61,916 bases of DNA from an uncultured Granulosicoccus sp. (GCA_947492525.1 CANLNQ010000002.1:299538-361453); one strand, 5' to 3'. Positions 17,233 to 25,896 are shown, counted from the first letter of the stretch. The notes: generated from the sequence alone by a model not told the origin. Made by a program: numbers and translations.

Positions 17233-18834
17233 ATGGTTGACGATACGCAGCAAGAGGACATGTCTCCACCATTGGAACGGGCTGATCAGGCGCGCCTGTT
17301 GTTTCGCTATCTCGGTGGTGAGGAGTGGCAGGAGTATCGTGCGATCCTGTCGGTATTTGCCGATACGTTCTTTTCCGAGTTTGCGCCGGAGGACGTGGTC
17401 GATGCGCTGCGAGAGCAGTCATTTGCCATGGATGCCAGTGTGGTCGCAGAACGTCTGGAGAGCCTGCGTCGTTGGGGTAATCTGACTGCCTCGACCTCGA
17501 TAGGCAATCCAGCCAGTCTGAATGATTACTACAAGCGACGACATCGCTATCTCATCACACGGGCAGGTCAGGATGTCTACGATGTCGTGGAAGGGGTTCT
17601 GCTTCGCATCGACGATGTCAGTGATGTGCAGGCGGGACGCTTGCGCGATCTGCAGCGCGCGCTGGAGCAACTCATACAGTACTGCGAACGTGGACTGGCT
17701 TCCGTGCCGAGTAGTGATGTCGTTGATGTGGTGCGGCGTGTGTTCGATCCGCACGAGTCCTTCAGTAACGAGATCACCCAGTTCTTCGCGTCGATGAACC
17801 AGTGGCAAAGCCGCTTCGATCTTGCGCCTGAGGAGATCACCTTCTTCGCGGAGATTCTGGTGGGCTATGTATCAGAGCAGCTGGTCGAAATCGAACGCGT
17901 TGCCGGACCCATAGCAGTGAGCCTCAAATCGGTTGCCCCGCATATCGAACAGGTAGTGCAGCGCTCCCGATCGGGGCTGGCAGCGCGCGTGGATGAAGCC
18001 GGACTGTCGGACTCCGTCTCGGTTCGCCATGCTGCCGGTACCAGCGTTCAGGACTGGGACCATCTGATGCGCTGGTTCGGCGCCGGAGAGGATGGCCAGT
18101 CACGACTGGATTCATTGATGCGACAGGCACTGGCCGCTGTGCGGACTCTGACCGGCAATCTGACGCGCCTGTCTCGGGTGGGTGCAGGCTCAGCTTCGCG
18201 CCGCGGGGATTTCATTCGCCTGGCAGGGTTTGTCGCCAGCGCAGACAAGCCCGAAACCGTGCAACAGCTGATGGCAGCAGCCCTTGGTTTGTATCCTTCA
18301 CGGCATCTAGGGGTTCTTGCTGCCGATGCTGACGATCCGGTTGCCACGACGACCTCCTGGCAATCCGCACCCAGTGCCGAGGTACCGGTGAGTTTGCGAG
18401 AGCGGGGCGAGACCACACAACGCGGCAAGGTCACACCGGTTCGAGATAGAGCGGGTGAACGCGAACAGCTTCGGCATAGACGCCAGTGTGAGCGAGAGGC
18501 TGAAGCCCGGACAGCGCAGGAGCTGTTGGCCGTCGTGGGGGCCGATGGCCATCTGCGTGATGTCGATGTCAGTACCCTGGCTCTGCGTCGCTTGCGCCTG
18601 TTGCTGGGTGCCTCCGGTGCGAGACGAGTGTCGGGGCAGGCGGAGCGTTCATCCAGTGATCAGGACTTGTGTTGTGTGGTCAGACGGACGCACGGTGAAT
18701 GCGTTCGTATTCGTTGTCCGGAAGGGCAATTGACACTGCTGGACGCTGAGGTGCAATTGCGTGCAGCGGCAGAGCCGGCAGATTCCCTGTCAGCGACTTC
18801 GCCAGACTCTCGGCAGGCGTCCTCTCATGGTTGA
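17233..18834 (+). CDS. jetA: Wadjet type I kleisin subunit JetA (TIGR02677)
   Basis: 533-aa MukF-like kleisin that bridges the JetC heads. The start ATG at 17233 follows the jetC stop by 4 bp. The N-terminal part has the family pattern RADQARLLFRYLGGEEW...YRAILSVFADTFF...ALREQSFAMD and a winged-helix region with LRRWGNLTAS. The middle is helical, and the C-terminal ~150 residues are rich in Arg and acidic residues. It overlaps jetB by 8 bp. In published Wadjet loci jetA usually comes first; here it follows jetC. Confidence 0.92.
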   Translation: MVDDTQQEDMSPPLERADQARLLFRYLGGEEWQEYRAILSVFADTFFSEFAPEDVVDALREQSFAMDASVVAERLESLRRWGNLTASTSIGNPASLNDYYKRRHRYLITRAGQDVYDVVEGVLLRIDDVSDVQAGRLRDLQRALEQLIQYCERGLASVPSSDVVDVVRRVFDPHESFSNEITQFFASMNQWQSRFDLAPEEITFFAEILVGYVSEQLVEIERVAGPIAVSLKSVAPHIEQVVQRSRSGLAARVDEAGLSDSVSVRHAAGTSVQDWDHLMRWFGAGEDGQSRLDSLMRQALAAVRTLTGNLTRLSRVGAGSASRRGDFIRLAGFVASADKPETVQQLMAAALGLYPSRHLGVLAADADDPVATTTSWQSAPSAEVPVSLRERGETTQRGKVTPVRDRAGEREQLRHRRQCEREAEARTAQELLAVVGADGHLRDVDVSTLALRRLRLLLGASGARRVSGQAERSSSDQDLCCVVRRTHGECVRIRCPEGQLTLLDAEVQLRAAAEPADSLSATSPDSRQASSHG

Positions 18835-20005
18835 GCGCGATGCTGAGGCACTGCAGATGGCGGCGCGTCATCTGTTGCAGAACCCGTTCACCTGCCGTGA
18901 ACAGCATCCGGATACCTTTGCGATCATTCGCAAGCATGAGCAGGATCTGGATCGCTGGTTCACGCAGCGTCTGGGGTATCGCCTGCATGTGTCCAGTTTC
19001 ACCGCTCGCTTGTTCAAGACCACGATAGTGCCGCACCGGCCAATACTGTTGGCCCCGACGTCGTCCCGTCGCGCTATGGGCCAGCGTGAGTGCACTTTAC
19101 TGAGCTTGATTCTGGCGGCAGTGGCAGCGGGTCCCCGAGTCATCAGCCTGCGCGATCTGATCGATAGAGTGCGAACGGCTGCGGCTGACGCTGATGTCAC
19201 CCTGAGTAACGAGCCGGTCGAACGACGCGCCTTCGTGGTTGCCCTGAAGTGGATGATTCAGGCTGGCATGGCAACCGAACTCCATGAATATATCGATCGT
19301 TATGAGCAGGATGCGGAAGCTGATGCCGTGCTGGAAATCGATCCGGATCGGGTGGGTTTGCTACCCCTGCCTGCCTTGGGCCGGGCCGAGACGGCGGATG
19401 CACTGCTGGATCGTACCGACCGTCGTGCCATGATGCGACAATGGATACGGGCGCAGTTGGTCGAGAATACGGTGGTGTATCGCTCTGATCTCGCCGAGCA
19501 CGAGTGGTCGGAGCTTCGTCGCCGCATCGGTGAGGAAGTGGATATGCTGGATCAGATGTTCGATCTGAGAGTGGAGACTCGAGCGGAAGGCGTGGCAGCC
19601 ATTGACCCGACCGGGCAACTGTCTGATCGAAGCTTTCCGAGCACCGGCACACTCGGCCATGCCGCGCTGATGTTCATTGACTGGATGATGACGCAATCGG
19701 CGATCGAAATCACGATAATCGAGGCGCAGAGCGCCTTCGCCGTGATGGCAGAAGAACACCGTCGTCATTGGTCAAAAAGCAAGACGGCTCAGCTTTCTGC
19801 TTTCCTGAACGAAGTCATTGCACTGTTGCTGGATCTGCGCCTGCTGACGGTCAACAATGAGACCTTGACCTTGTTGCCGGCAGCTGCGCGTTACAAGCTG
19901 GTGACAACGGTTGAGGATCGACAGGACGGGCAGGATCACGCTGCGTCGGCACGGATTGATGATGCCGACCGTGAGCCGGATGATCCTCAAGGCTCGTTGT
20001 GGTAA
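18827..20005 (+). CDS. jetB: Wadjet type I KITE subunit JetB (TIGR02678)
   Basis: 392-aa MukE-like winged-helix (KITE) subunit that binds the kleisin. I chose ATG 18827, which overlaps the jetA stop by 8 bp, because the family N-terminus (AARHLLQNPF...IRKHEQDLDRWFTQRLGYRL) starts just after it. Further conserved patterns are LLSLILAAVA, VALKWMIQAGM and DRRAMMRQWIRAQLVEN. The stop codon overlaps the jetD start (TAATG). It acts with JetA and JetC as the structural part of the complex. Confidence 0.92.
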   Translation: MVERDAEALQMAARHLLQNPFTCREQHPDTFAIIRKHEQDLDRWFTQRLGYRLHVSSFTARLFKTTIVPHRPILLAPTSSRRAMGQRECTLLSLILAAVAAGPRVISLRDLIDRVRTAAADADVTLSNEPVERRAFVVALKWMIQAGMATELHEYIDRYEQDAEADAVLEIDPDRVGLLPLPALGRAETADALLDRTDRRAMMRQWIRAQLVENTVVYRSDLAEHEWSELRRRIGEEVDMLDQMFDLRVETRAEGVAAIDPTGQLSDRSFPSTGTLGHAALMFIDWMMTQSAIEITIIEAQSAFAVMAEEHRRHWSKSKTAQLSAFLNEVIALLLDLRLLTVNNETLTLLPAAARYKLVTTVEDRQDGQDHAASARIDDADREPDDPQGSLW

Positions 20006-21237
20006 TGCCAAAAGCCCGCTCGGTACCGGAATCGTTACGACATCCGGACCTCGACCCCGTCTGGCAGGCAGCGCGCAATCAGCTTGATCGCTTCGATCCT
20101 GCTCGCCGAGGTCGCATAGCCCTGCCTGTGCTGAGTGACGCTGCGACATTGCGACTGAGTGCATTGCTGAATGCAAAACTGACTACGCGACTGGATCTTG
20201 CCCGATTGGAAGCGGCCCTGATCTCTCAGGGGGTGGGGCTTGATCTGGATGAAGCGCTCGCTGAGTTGGGCGCTCCCGCCAGCGCCAGGCGTCAGGAAAT
20301 ACGGGCCAGTGCGGCTCGTCGTCAGGCGGCTCGTGAATGCGTGGGGGCGATTGTGAATACCTGGGGGAAGCCGTGGTGTGAGGAGTGGGTCGACTGGTTG
20401 TTTCAGTCGGGGCAGATGGTCAATCAGGGGGCTGAGAGCGCGACGCTTCTGGTCAACACGGTAAGGCAGATTCTGGATCGTCGGCAGCGGTGTGATGGGG
20501 AGTCGATGGCACGCAACGATCTGGCTGTCGGTCTTTGCGGGTCAGCGCATGCCCTCGATGACGGTCTGTTGCTGGAGCGTTGCGTGCGCCGGGCGCTGTG
20601 GCATGCACTCGACAGGCAAGTGGATTATCAGGATGGCCGTGCTGTCTGGATAGCTGCCGGGATACTGACCGACCGGGTCTCCTCTCCGGTGTTGACTTGG
20701 CAACTGCCACTTGATCCGAATTCACCGCTTGGCAGCATCTGCCAGTCTGCGACGGCCGCTGAGGTCCCCATTCATCTGTCCGCTTACGCACTGTCAAATC
20801 AGGAAATATGCTTCAAGGCACAGGGTCCGGTCCTGCTGGTGGAGAACCCCCGGCTCGTCGAGGCCGCCGCCGAGCGCAGATTACAACGGTGTGTCATCTC
20901 GACCAACGGCAATCCGGCGACGGCGGTGATGACCCTTGTCAGTGCCATGCTGGCAGCAGGAATAGAGGTGCGCCACCACAATGATTTCGACGTGGCAGGT
21001 TTGGGAATCTGCCGGCGTCTTGCCGAAAAGGGGTGTATCCCCTGGCACATGGGCTCCATGGATTACGATGCGGCCGTCAGCAAGGCAACAGAAGCAGGCC
21101 TGGAGTTACCCGTCGAACAGGCCAACTGTGGTGCCACACCGTGGGATCCACAGCTGCAGTCCCGGATCAACACACTCAAGGCTGTGGTTCATGAAGAGCT
21201 GCTGCTGGATAGTCTTCTGGATAGCCAAGAATGGTGA
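20005..21237 (+). CDS. jetD: Wadjet type I nuclease subunit JetD (TIGR02679)
   Basis: 410-aa TOPRIM-type nuclease of Wadjet. The start is ATG 20005 (TAATG overlap with jetB); GTG 19999 is an alternative. The C-terminal half holds the metal site: Glu280 in VENPRLVEA and the D-x-D of HNDFDVAG (Asp327 and Asp329). The N-terminal half (DPVWQAARNQLDRFDP...) is the DNA-binding part described for this family. It should cut plasmid DNA that JetABC has extruded. The last ~130 bp of the gene (21051-21180) exist as a second, decayed copy at 23221-23350 on the far side of hipBA, so this 3' end was involved in a duplication. Confidence 0.93.
   Translation: MPKARSVPESLRHPDLDPVWQAARNQLDRFDPARRGRIALPVLSDAATLRLSALLNAKLTTRLDLARLEAALISQGVGLDLDEALAELGAPASARRQEIRASAARRQAARECVGAIVNTWGKPWCEEWVDWLFQSGQMVNQGAESATLLVNTVRQILDRRQRCDGESMARNDLAVGLCGSAHALDDGLLLERCVRRALWHALDRQVDYQDGRAVWIAAGILTDRVSSPVLTWQLPLDPNSPLGSICQSATAAEVPIHLSAYALSNQEICFKAQGPVLLVENPRLVEAAAERRLQRCVISTNGNPATAVMTLVSAMLAAGIEVRHHNDFDVAGLGICRRLAEKGCIPWHMGSMDYDAAVSKATEAGLELPVEQANCGATPWDPQLQSRINTLKAVVHEELLLDSLLDSQEW
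21051..21180 (+). repeat. Direct repeat, left copy (3' part of jetD)
   Basis: 130 bp inside jetD that align without gaps to 23221-23350 (12 mismatches by my count, about 91% identity). The left copy is intact coding sequence. Confidence 0.9.
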
Positions 21238-21320
21238 GCGTGGATCACTCCGGTAAGCAGGTCATGGGGGTGCTTCGGGGGCTTCATGCAGAGGCCGCCA
21301 TGTCCGTCTGATTCATTCAG

Positions 21321-21400
21321 GCGTTACCCGCAGCACTTTCCAATTGGAAGAATCGGTGAGCAGATACAAGGTGCCATCTGGGGCAATGCGAACATCACGA
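21321..21400 (-). pseudogene. Duplicated 3' fragment of the sugar dehydrogenase gene
   Basis: About 80 bp that match 23351-23430, the 3' end of the dehydrogenase at 23346-24482, with about seven mismatches. Read on the minus strand it gives the same C-terminal VTP ending but with a different terminal codon and stop. Nothing else of the gene is present here. Confidence 0.85.
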
Positions 21401-21550
21401 AGGAATCACGCTGAAACGATCCCCGCTCAGGTATTCAATTGGGTATGAGCGAGTCATTATTGACCACCGGTTCTTGTTCAGGATATCAAGGTTCGGGATA
21501 GTTCTTGCATAATACCGCTGTTATGCTACTTTACGGGACTTAAGGCCGCA

Positions 21551-21564
21551 TATAATCGTTATTA
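21551..21564 (+). promoter_or_regulatory. hipB promoter with consensus -10; transcript probably leaderless
   Basis: TATAAT at 21551-21556 is a perfect -10 box and lies only 7 bp before the hipB ATG at 21564. A weaker TTTACG at 21530-21535 could be the -35. The spacing puts the expected transcription start at or next to the ATG, and no Shine-Dalgarno fits. ATAA-TCG-TTAT (21552-21562) is a small inverted repeat over the -10 and could be a HipB operator. Confidence 0.55.
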
Positions 21565-21866
21565 TGAAATCAAAAATCACGATTACACCAAGCACCAAAC
21601 GAGAGTTACGAACGCTGGGAGCCAAGCTTCGGGAGGCTCGTCTGCGTCGAGAGCTGCCACAATCGCTGATCGCGGAAAGAGCTTCTGTCAGCACGGATAC
21701 CATTGGCCGTATCGAGAAAGGTGATGCCAAGGTCAGTATCGGCGCCTATGCAATGGTATTGCAGGCTCTAGGACTGTTGGATGGGTGGGGGAGTATTGCA
21801 GATAGCCTGGGTGCCGAACTGGCTGAAGAACAATTGCGTAAGCGTGCACCGAAGGAGTCGCCATGA
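21564..21866 (+). CDS. hipB: HipB-type antitoxin / HTH regulator
   Basis: 100-aa DNA-binding antitoxin with one lambda-Cro-type HTH: LGAKLREARLRR...LIAERASVSTDTIGRIEKGD. The C-terminal part ALGLLDGWGSIADSLG is shared with the second HipB in this window (30650-30952). The start ATG agrees with the N-terminus of that paralogue. Its stop overlaps the hipA start by 4 bp (ATGA), typical of a toxin-antitoxin operon. It should bind HipA and repress the operon. The promoter lies so close that the mRNA is likely leaderless. Confidence 0.88.
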   Translation: MKSKITITPSTKRELRTLGAKLREARLRRELPQSLIAERASVSTDTIGRIEKGDAKVSIGAYAMVLQALGLLDGWGSIADSLGAELAEEQLRKRAPKESP

Positions 21867-23098
21867 CAATCGAGGTTCACATTGATGCCTATGGTGAAAG
21901 ACGTAAAGCGGGTACTTTGCGTCGCCATTCCGGATCCGGGCGCGAGCGCGTCACCTATGTACATGACACTGGCTGGTTGAAATCTGCAGAAGCCTTCCAG
22001 TTTGATCCAACGCTTCCGCTCAGGCGTGGAACACTGCACCCAGGGGCGAACAAAGCCATGTTCGGAACATTGGGTGACAGTGCTCCTGATACATGGGGCC
22101 GTAGCCTCATGCGCCGACGAGAACGTCGCGCCGCCGAGATAGAAGGCAGGCAAGTACGCACACTCCAGGAAGTGGATTACCTTCTCGGTGTTTCAGACGA
22201 CACGCGACTGGGTGCTATTCGTTTCCTGGTCGATGGCGTCTTTCAATCACCACAGGCAACGGGCATTCCATCTACAGTGGCTTTAGGAGATCTTCTCCTG
22301 GCTACCCAGAGAATTGAGCGAGGTGAAGAAACAGACGCGGACTTGATGATGATCTTCGCTCCTGGTTCATCGCTGGGTGGTGCTCGCCCCAAAGCATCGG
22401 TCCATGATCAATATGGAAACCTGTCCATCGCAAAGTTTCCCAGGGAGCGGGACGATTACTCAATTGAGCGATGGGAAGCCATTGTCATGGATATGGCACA
22501 GGCGGCTGGTATTGACATCGCGCAACATCAACTGGTCCAAGCCGCTGGGCAATCCGTTTTCATGTCTCGTCGATTTGACAGGATACACAGCGAAGGCGGG
22601 CATGATCATCGTATTCCATTCATGTCTGCAATGGCCGTTACAGAACATAACGATGGGGATGACACATGCAGCTATCTCGAAATTCTCGAAGCCATCAATA
22701 CGCGAGGGTCAGAGCCAGCAAGAGACCGCGCCGAATTGTTCCGCAGAATTGCATTCACCATCTTGATTTCCAATACGGATGATCATTTCAGAAATCATGG
22801 CTTTCTGTGGAGTGGCAAGAAAGGTTGGCGTTTGAGTCCCGCGTATGACCTGAATCCAATGCCCAATAGTCCGCGCATTCTGTCGACGCGCATAGATTAT
22901 GATGACGCGACTGCTTCGATCGAGTTGCTGCGCTCAGTTGCCGAATTTTTCGTTGCCATGAATGATGCGGATCGGATCGTTGATGAATGCAAGGAGGTTG
23001 TCAAAAGATGGAGGGACTATGCCAGTGCAAGAGGTGCCAGTGGTGCTGAAATAAGAGGCATGCAGTCCGCATTTGAACATGAAGAGACGGGTGTTTGA
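21863..23098 (+). CDS. hipA: HipA-type serine/threonine kinase toxin
   Basis: 411-aa HipA-fold kinase. The Gly-rich ATP loop is GSSLGGARPKAS, the Lys of LSIAKFP can contact ATP, the catalytic loop is ISNTDDHFRNHGFL, and the Mg-binding DFG equivalent is SPAYDLNP. The N-terminal HipA domain (about 1-100) has GTLRRHSGSGRERVTYVHD. The canonical target is glutamyl-tRNA synthetase; the target here is unknown. It is coupled to hipB by a 4-bp overlap and followed by a terminator-like hairpin. Fragments of related hipA genes occur at 12904, 30945 and 38837, so this window has received hipA repeatedly. Confidence 0.92.
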   Translation: MTIEVHIDAYGERRKAGTLRRHSGSGRERVTYVHDTGWLKSAEAFQFDPTLPLRRGTLHPGANKAMFGTLGDSAPDTWGRSLMRRRERRAAEIEGRQVRTLQEVDYLLGVSDDTRLGAIRFLVDGVFQSPQATGIPSTVALGDLLLATQRIERGEETDADLMMIFAPGSSLGGARPKASVHDQYGNLSIAKFPRERDDYSIERWEAIVMDMAQAAGIDIAQHQLVQAAGQSVFMSRRFDRIHSEGGHDHRIPFMSAMAVTEHNDGDDTCSYLEILEAINTRGSEPARDRAELFRRIAFTILISNTDDHFRNHGFLWSGKKGWRLSPAYDLNPMPNSPRILSTRIDYDDATASIELLRSVAEFFVAMNDADRIVDECKEVVKRWRDYASARGASGAEIRGMQSAFEHEETGV

Positions 23099-23147
23099 AC
23101 AAGGGTGATAAAAGGCACTACGGATAATTTCGAAGGTATGTGGCGTC

Positions 23148-23188
23148 AACCATCAAAACGGTTTCACTGTCCAAGATGGTTTTTTTTA
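23148..23188 (+). terminator. Terminator after hipA
   Basis: AACCATC (23148-23154) pairs with GATGGTT (23175-23181), and the second arm runs into a T-tract to 23187. The loop is long (20 nt), so this is a moderate-strength intrinsic terminator candidate. Confidence 0.5.
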
Positions 23189-23220
23189 TCACGATATCCT
23201 CAATCGTCGTCGGGTCTACT

Positions 23221-23350
23221 GGGTTCCGTGGATTACGATGCGGCCGTCACCAAGGCAACAGAAGCAGATCTGGAGTGACCCGTCGAACAGGCCACCTGTG
23301 GTGCCACACCGTGGGATTCATAGCTGCAGTATCGGATCAACATACTCAAG
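23221..23350 (+). pseudogene. Decayed copy of the jetD 3' end (right direct repeat)
   Basis: Aligns gap-free to 21051-21180 of jetD. In the jetD frame it has two stop codons (TTA to TGA and CAG to TAG), so it is not coding. It is fused directly, without the 140 bp that separate the same two blocks on the left, to the 3' end of the dehydrogenase gene. Confidence 0.9.
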
Positions 23351-24482
23351 GCGTTACCCGCAGCACTTTCCCATCGGAAGAATCGGTGAGCAGATACAAG
23401 CTGCCATCCGGGGCAATGCGAATATCGCGTATGCGCAGGCCGAGCTCGGTGAACAGACTTTGCTGTGTCATTGTCTGATCATCATTGATATGGACGCGAC
23501 GCACCTCTCTGGCCTTGAGCGCGGCAACCAGCCAATCACCGTGCAGAGACGGGAAGGCCTCTCCGTGACCAATGGCCATGCCTGCGGGTGCAATGGACGG
23601 GGTCCAGTGCAGCAAGGGTTGCTGTGTTCCCGGGTAGTGTGTGAACGGTGAGATGGCGGCACCCGAATAGTCATCACCATAGGTGGCAATCGGCCAGCCA
23701 TAGTTGATTCCCGGTTCCATCTGGTTGACTTCATCACCGCCGGCAGGACCGTGTTCATTGGACAGGATGGCCCCGGTGTCCGGGTGCACGACAATGGCCT
23801 GAGGGTTGCGGTGCCCGTAGCTCCAGATTTCGGGAAGGACGCTCTCGTCATCGATAAAGGGGTTGTCCGCCGGAACGCTGCCGTCATCGTTCAATCTCAC
23901 GATGGTACCCAGATGACTATCGTTTCGCTGGGCCTGTTCTCGGTAGTCGAAACCATCGCCAATGGCCAATAGCAGGGTGTTGTCAGGGAGAAACGCCATA
24001 CGCCCGCCGTAATGCACGGGTGTATCTTTTGAGGGTGACGCCGTGAACAACACGGTGACATCCACGAGTGCATTGCCCTCCAGCCGGGCTCTTGCGAGTC
24101 GTGTGGCATTGGCCTCGTCATGACCGTGTGCATAGCTGAGATAGAGCCAGCCGTTGGTGTCATGCTCAGGGTGCAAAACCACATCGAAGAGGCCACCCTG
24201 GCTCTTGGCAAACACATCCGGCACACCGGCAACGGGTTCAGACACCGCGCCACTGTCGATGATCCTCAGTTGCCCGCTGCGCTCGGTCACCAGCAATCGA
24301 CCGTCGGGCAGGAACGCCAGCGACCAGGGGTGGTCCAGCGAATCCGCAATCTCTGTGATGGTATAGTCGTCGGGCGTCAGCGGCTCATAGGCGCTGAAGG
24401 ATTGCTCGACGCCTGCACAGAACAGGACGACCCCGGCCGCCATACTCAACCGGCGGCGGTAACGCGAGAATGGTTTATTCAT
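23346..24482 (-). CDS. PQQ-dependent soluble sugar dehydrogenase (YliI/GDH-B-like)
   Basis: Periplasmic six-bladed beta-propeller oxidoreductase, 378 aa from ATG 24482. A signal peptide covers about residues 1-30 (RRRLSMAAGVVLFCAG...). Family motifs include HPWSLAFLPDGRLLVTERSG, GGLFDVVLHP, LYLSYAHG, HYGGRMAFLPD, IWSYGHRNPQAI, HGPAGGDEVN and INYGWPIATYG. It likely oxidises aldose sugars with PQQ and Ca2+. Its TGA stop lies inside the jetD-derived repeat (23346-23348), so the very end of the protein was re-made by the rearrangement. The 5' end overlaps a divergent membrane-protein gene by 13 bp. Confidence 0.9.
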   Translation of the reverse strand: MNKPFSRYRRRLSMAAGVVLFCAGVEQSFSAYEPLTPDDYTITEIADSLDHPWSLAFLPDGRLLVTERSGQLRIIDSGAVSEPVAGVPDVFAKSQGGLFDVVLHPEHDTNGWLYLSYAHGHDEANATRLARARLEGNALVDVTVLFTASPSKDTPVHYGGRMAFLPDNTLLLAIGDGFDYREQAQRNDSHLGTIVRLNDDGSVPADNPFIDDESVLPEIWSYGHRNPQAIVVHPDTGAILSNEHGPAGGDEVNQMEPGINYGWPIATYGDDYSGAAISPFTHYPGTQQPLLHWTPSIAPAGMAIGHGEAFPSLHGDWLVAALKAREVRRVHINDDQTMTQQSLFTELGLRIRDIRIAPDGSLYLLTDSSDGKVLRVTP

Positions 24483-24958
24483 CTTCAAGACAAACTGTAT
24501 TTGCAATTGTGCGTACACACTGGGCCAAGCTTTTCATCTCGTTCACCTTGTCGGTGCTGGTCACCTATACGCTGGCCAGTCTTGCACACTCCCAGCAGGT
24601 ATTGTCAGGTCTCCTGCAACTGGGCGTTCTGATCCCGATGGCAGATCGTATCGCGATGAGCGCAGGCGACTGGGTCGGCCTGTACCTGTATCTGGTGGTG
24701 ATTGCGATCGGACTGTTGATTGCGTTCTGCGTCATGACCCTGCTCAGGCGTGTCCTGCCGGTGCCCGAAGTGCCACTTTACGCGGTGGGTGGTGCGCTTG
24801 CCCTGTTCGTGATTCTCTTTTCCATGCGTGAGCTCGGATCGCTGACACCCATCGCCGGTGCTCGTGGGGCCCTGGGCATGAGTCTGCAATGTCTGGCAGG
24901 AGCCGTCGGCGGCACTCTGTTTGGCTATCGTATCGCCCGGTTGAAAGCGCAACCTTAG
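24470..24958 (+). CDS. Small integral membrane protein, four predicted helices
   Basis: 162 aa with hydrophobic segments at about residues 18-42, 44-56 (weaker), 70-92, 103-118 and 128-150, so four or five membrane passes. I do not recognise the family and see no catalytic motif. The start codon region overlaps the divergent dehydrogenase start, and there is no strong ribosome site. It ends ~210 bp before a convergent ABC operon, with a strong hairpin between. Confidence 0.6.
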   Translation: MVYSSSRQTVFAIVRTHWAKLFISFTLSVLVTYTLASLAHSQQVLSGLLQLGVLIPMADRIAMSAGDWVGLYLYLVVIAIGLLIAFCVMTLLRRVLPVPEVPLYAVGGALALFVILFSMRELGSLTPIAGARGALGMSLQCLAGAVGGTLFGYRIARLKAQP

Positions 24959-25085
24959 CCATCATCTCGCGCAATTCACCCAGGGCCTCGAGAATGTGTC
25001 AGCCGGGGTTGGGCACAGACGGAACCACATTGCCATCGGCCAGCTACCGATCACCGGTCATGCGCTTGTGTTTGTCTCCGATGGT

Positions 25086-25117
25086 GCCTGATGGCAGACA
25101 CCGTTCTGTCATCAGGC
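25086..25117. terminator. Strong hairpin between convergent genes
   Basis: GCCTGATGGCAG (25086-25097) and CTGTCATCAGGC (25106-25117) form a 12-bp stem with one G-T pair and an 8-nt loop, between the convergent membrane-protein gene and ABC operon. Confidence 0.6.
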
Positions 25118-25167
25118 GTGTATCAGTCTTCCACTGACGGGAAGCGGTATGTCGTGCTCTGGCATGA

Positions 25168-25896
25168 TCAATGAGTCAGTATCTTCGACAGAAACTCTTT
25201 CGCTCTCTCGCTGCCTTGTGCTTTGAAGAACTCATCCTTGGGCGAATCTTCGACGATCTTGCCTTCGTCCATGAACACGATGCGATCTGCCACTTTCTGG
25301 GCGAATCCCATTTCATGCGTTACCACCATCATGGTCATGCCATCCTGAGCCAGGTCGACCATGACATCCAGCACATCGTTGATCATCTCGGGGTCCAGTG
25401 CCGACGTCGGTTCGTCGAAGAGCATGGCTATGGGGTCCATGGCCAGGCCGCGCGCTATGGCCACACGCTGTTGCTGACCACCTGACAATTGCGCTGGGTA
25501 TTTGCCGGCATGCTCAGACAGACCCACCTGGTCGAGCAAGAGCGTTGCGCGTTGCTGCGCTTCATCGCTGCTGCGTTTCAATACCTTCAATTGTCCGAGC
25601 ATGACGTTGTCCAGCACGCTCATGTGCGGGAAGAGTTCGAAGCTCTGGAATACCATGCCGATGCGCGAACGCAGTTTATTCAGGTTGGTCTTTCGGCCGT
25701 TGACCTTCAGACCATCCACATTGATATCGCCCGACCCGATGGCTTCAAGGCCGTTGACGCATTTGATCAATGTGCTCTTGCCGGAGCCGGAAGGGCCACA
25801 GACAACGACGACTTCACCTTTGGCGACATGTGTCGTGCAATCATCAAGTACCTGGAAATCCCCGTACCACTTGCTGGCGTGATTGATTTCGATCAT
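25168..25896 (-). CDS. Polar amino-acid ABC transporter ATPase (GltL/AatP-like)
   Basis: 242-aa ATP-binding subunit of a polar amino-acid importer. Walker A is GPSGSGKST, the Q-loop lies in VFQSFELFPHM, the signature is LSGGQQQRVAIARGLA, Walker B is MLFDEPTSALDPE and the switch His is in VVTHEMGFA. It is the last gene of a minus-strand operon and overlaps the upstream permease by 4 bp. Substrate is set by the binding protein (glutamate/aspartate/cysteate type). Confidence 0.95.
   Translation of the reverse strand: MIEINHASKWYGDFQVLDDCTTHVAKGEVVVVCGPSGSGKSTLIKCVNGLEAIGSGDINVDGLKVNGRKTNLNKLRSRIGMVFQSFELFPHMSVLDNVMLGQLKVLKRSSDEAQQRATLLLDQVGLSEHAGKYPAQLSGGQQQRVAIARGLAMDPIAMLFDEPTSALDPEMINDVLDVMVDLAQDGMTMMVVTHEMGFAQKVADRIVFMDEGKIVEDSPKDEFFKAQGSERAKEFLSKILTH

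Noticed and set aside
21401..23220. Transposon carrying hipBA
   Set aside because: No transposase, terminal inverted repeats or target-site duplication of usual size; the flanks are duplicated gene ends instead.
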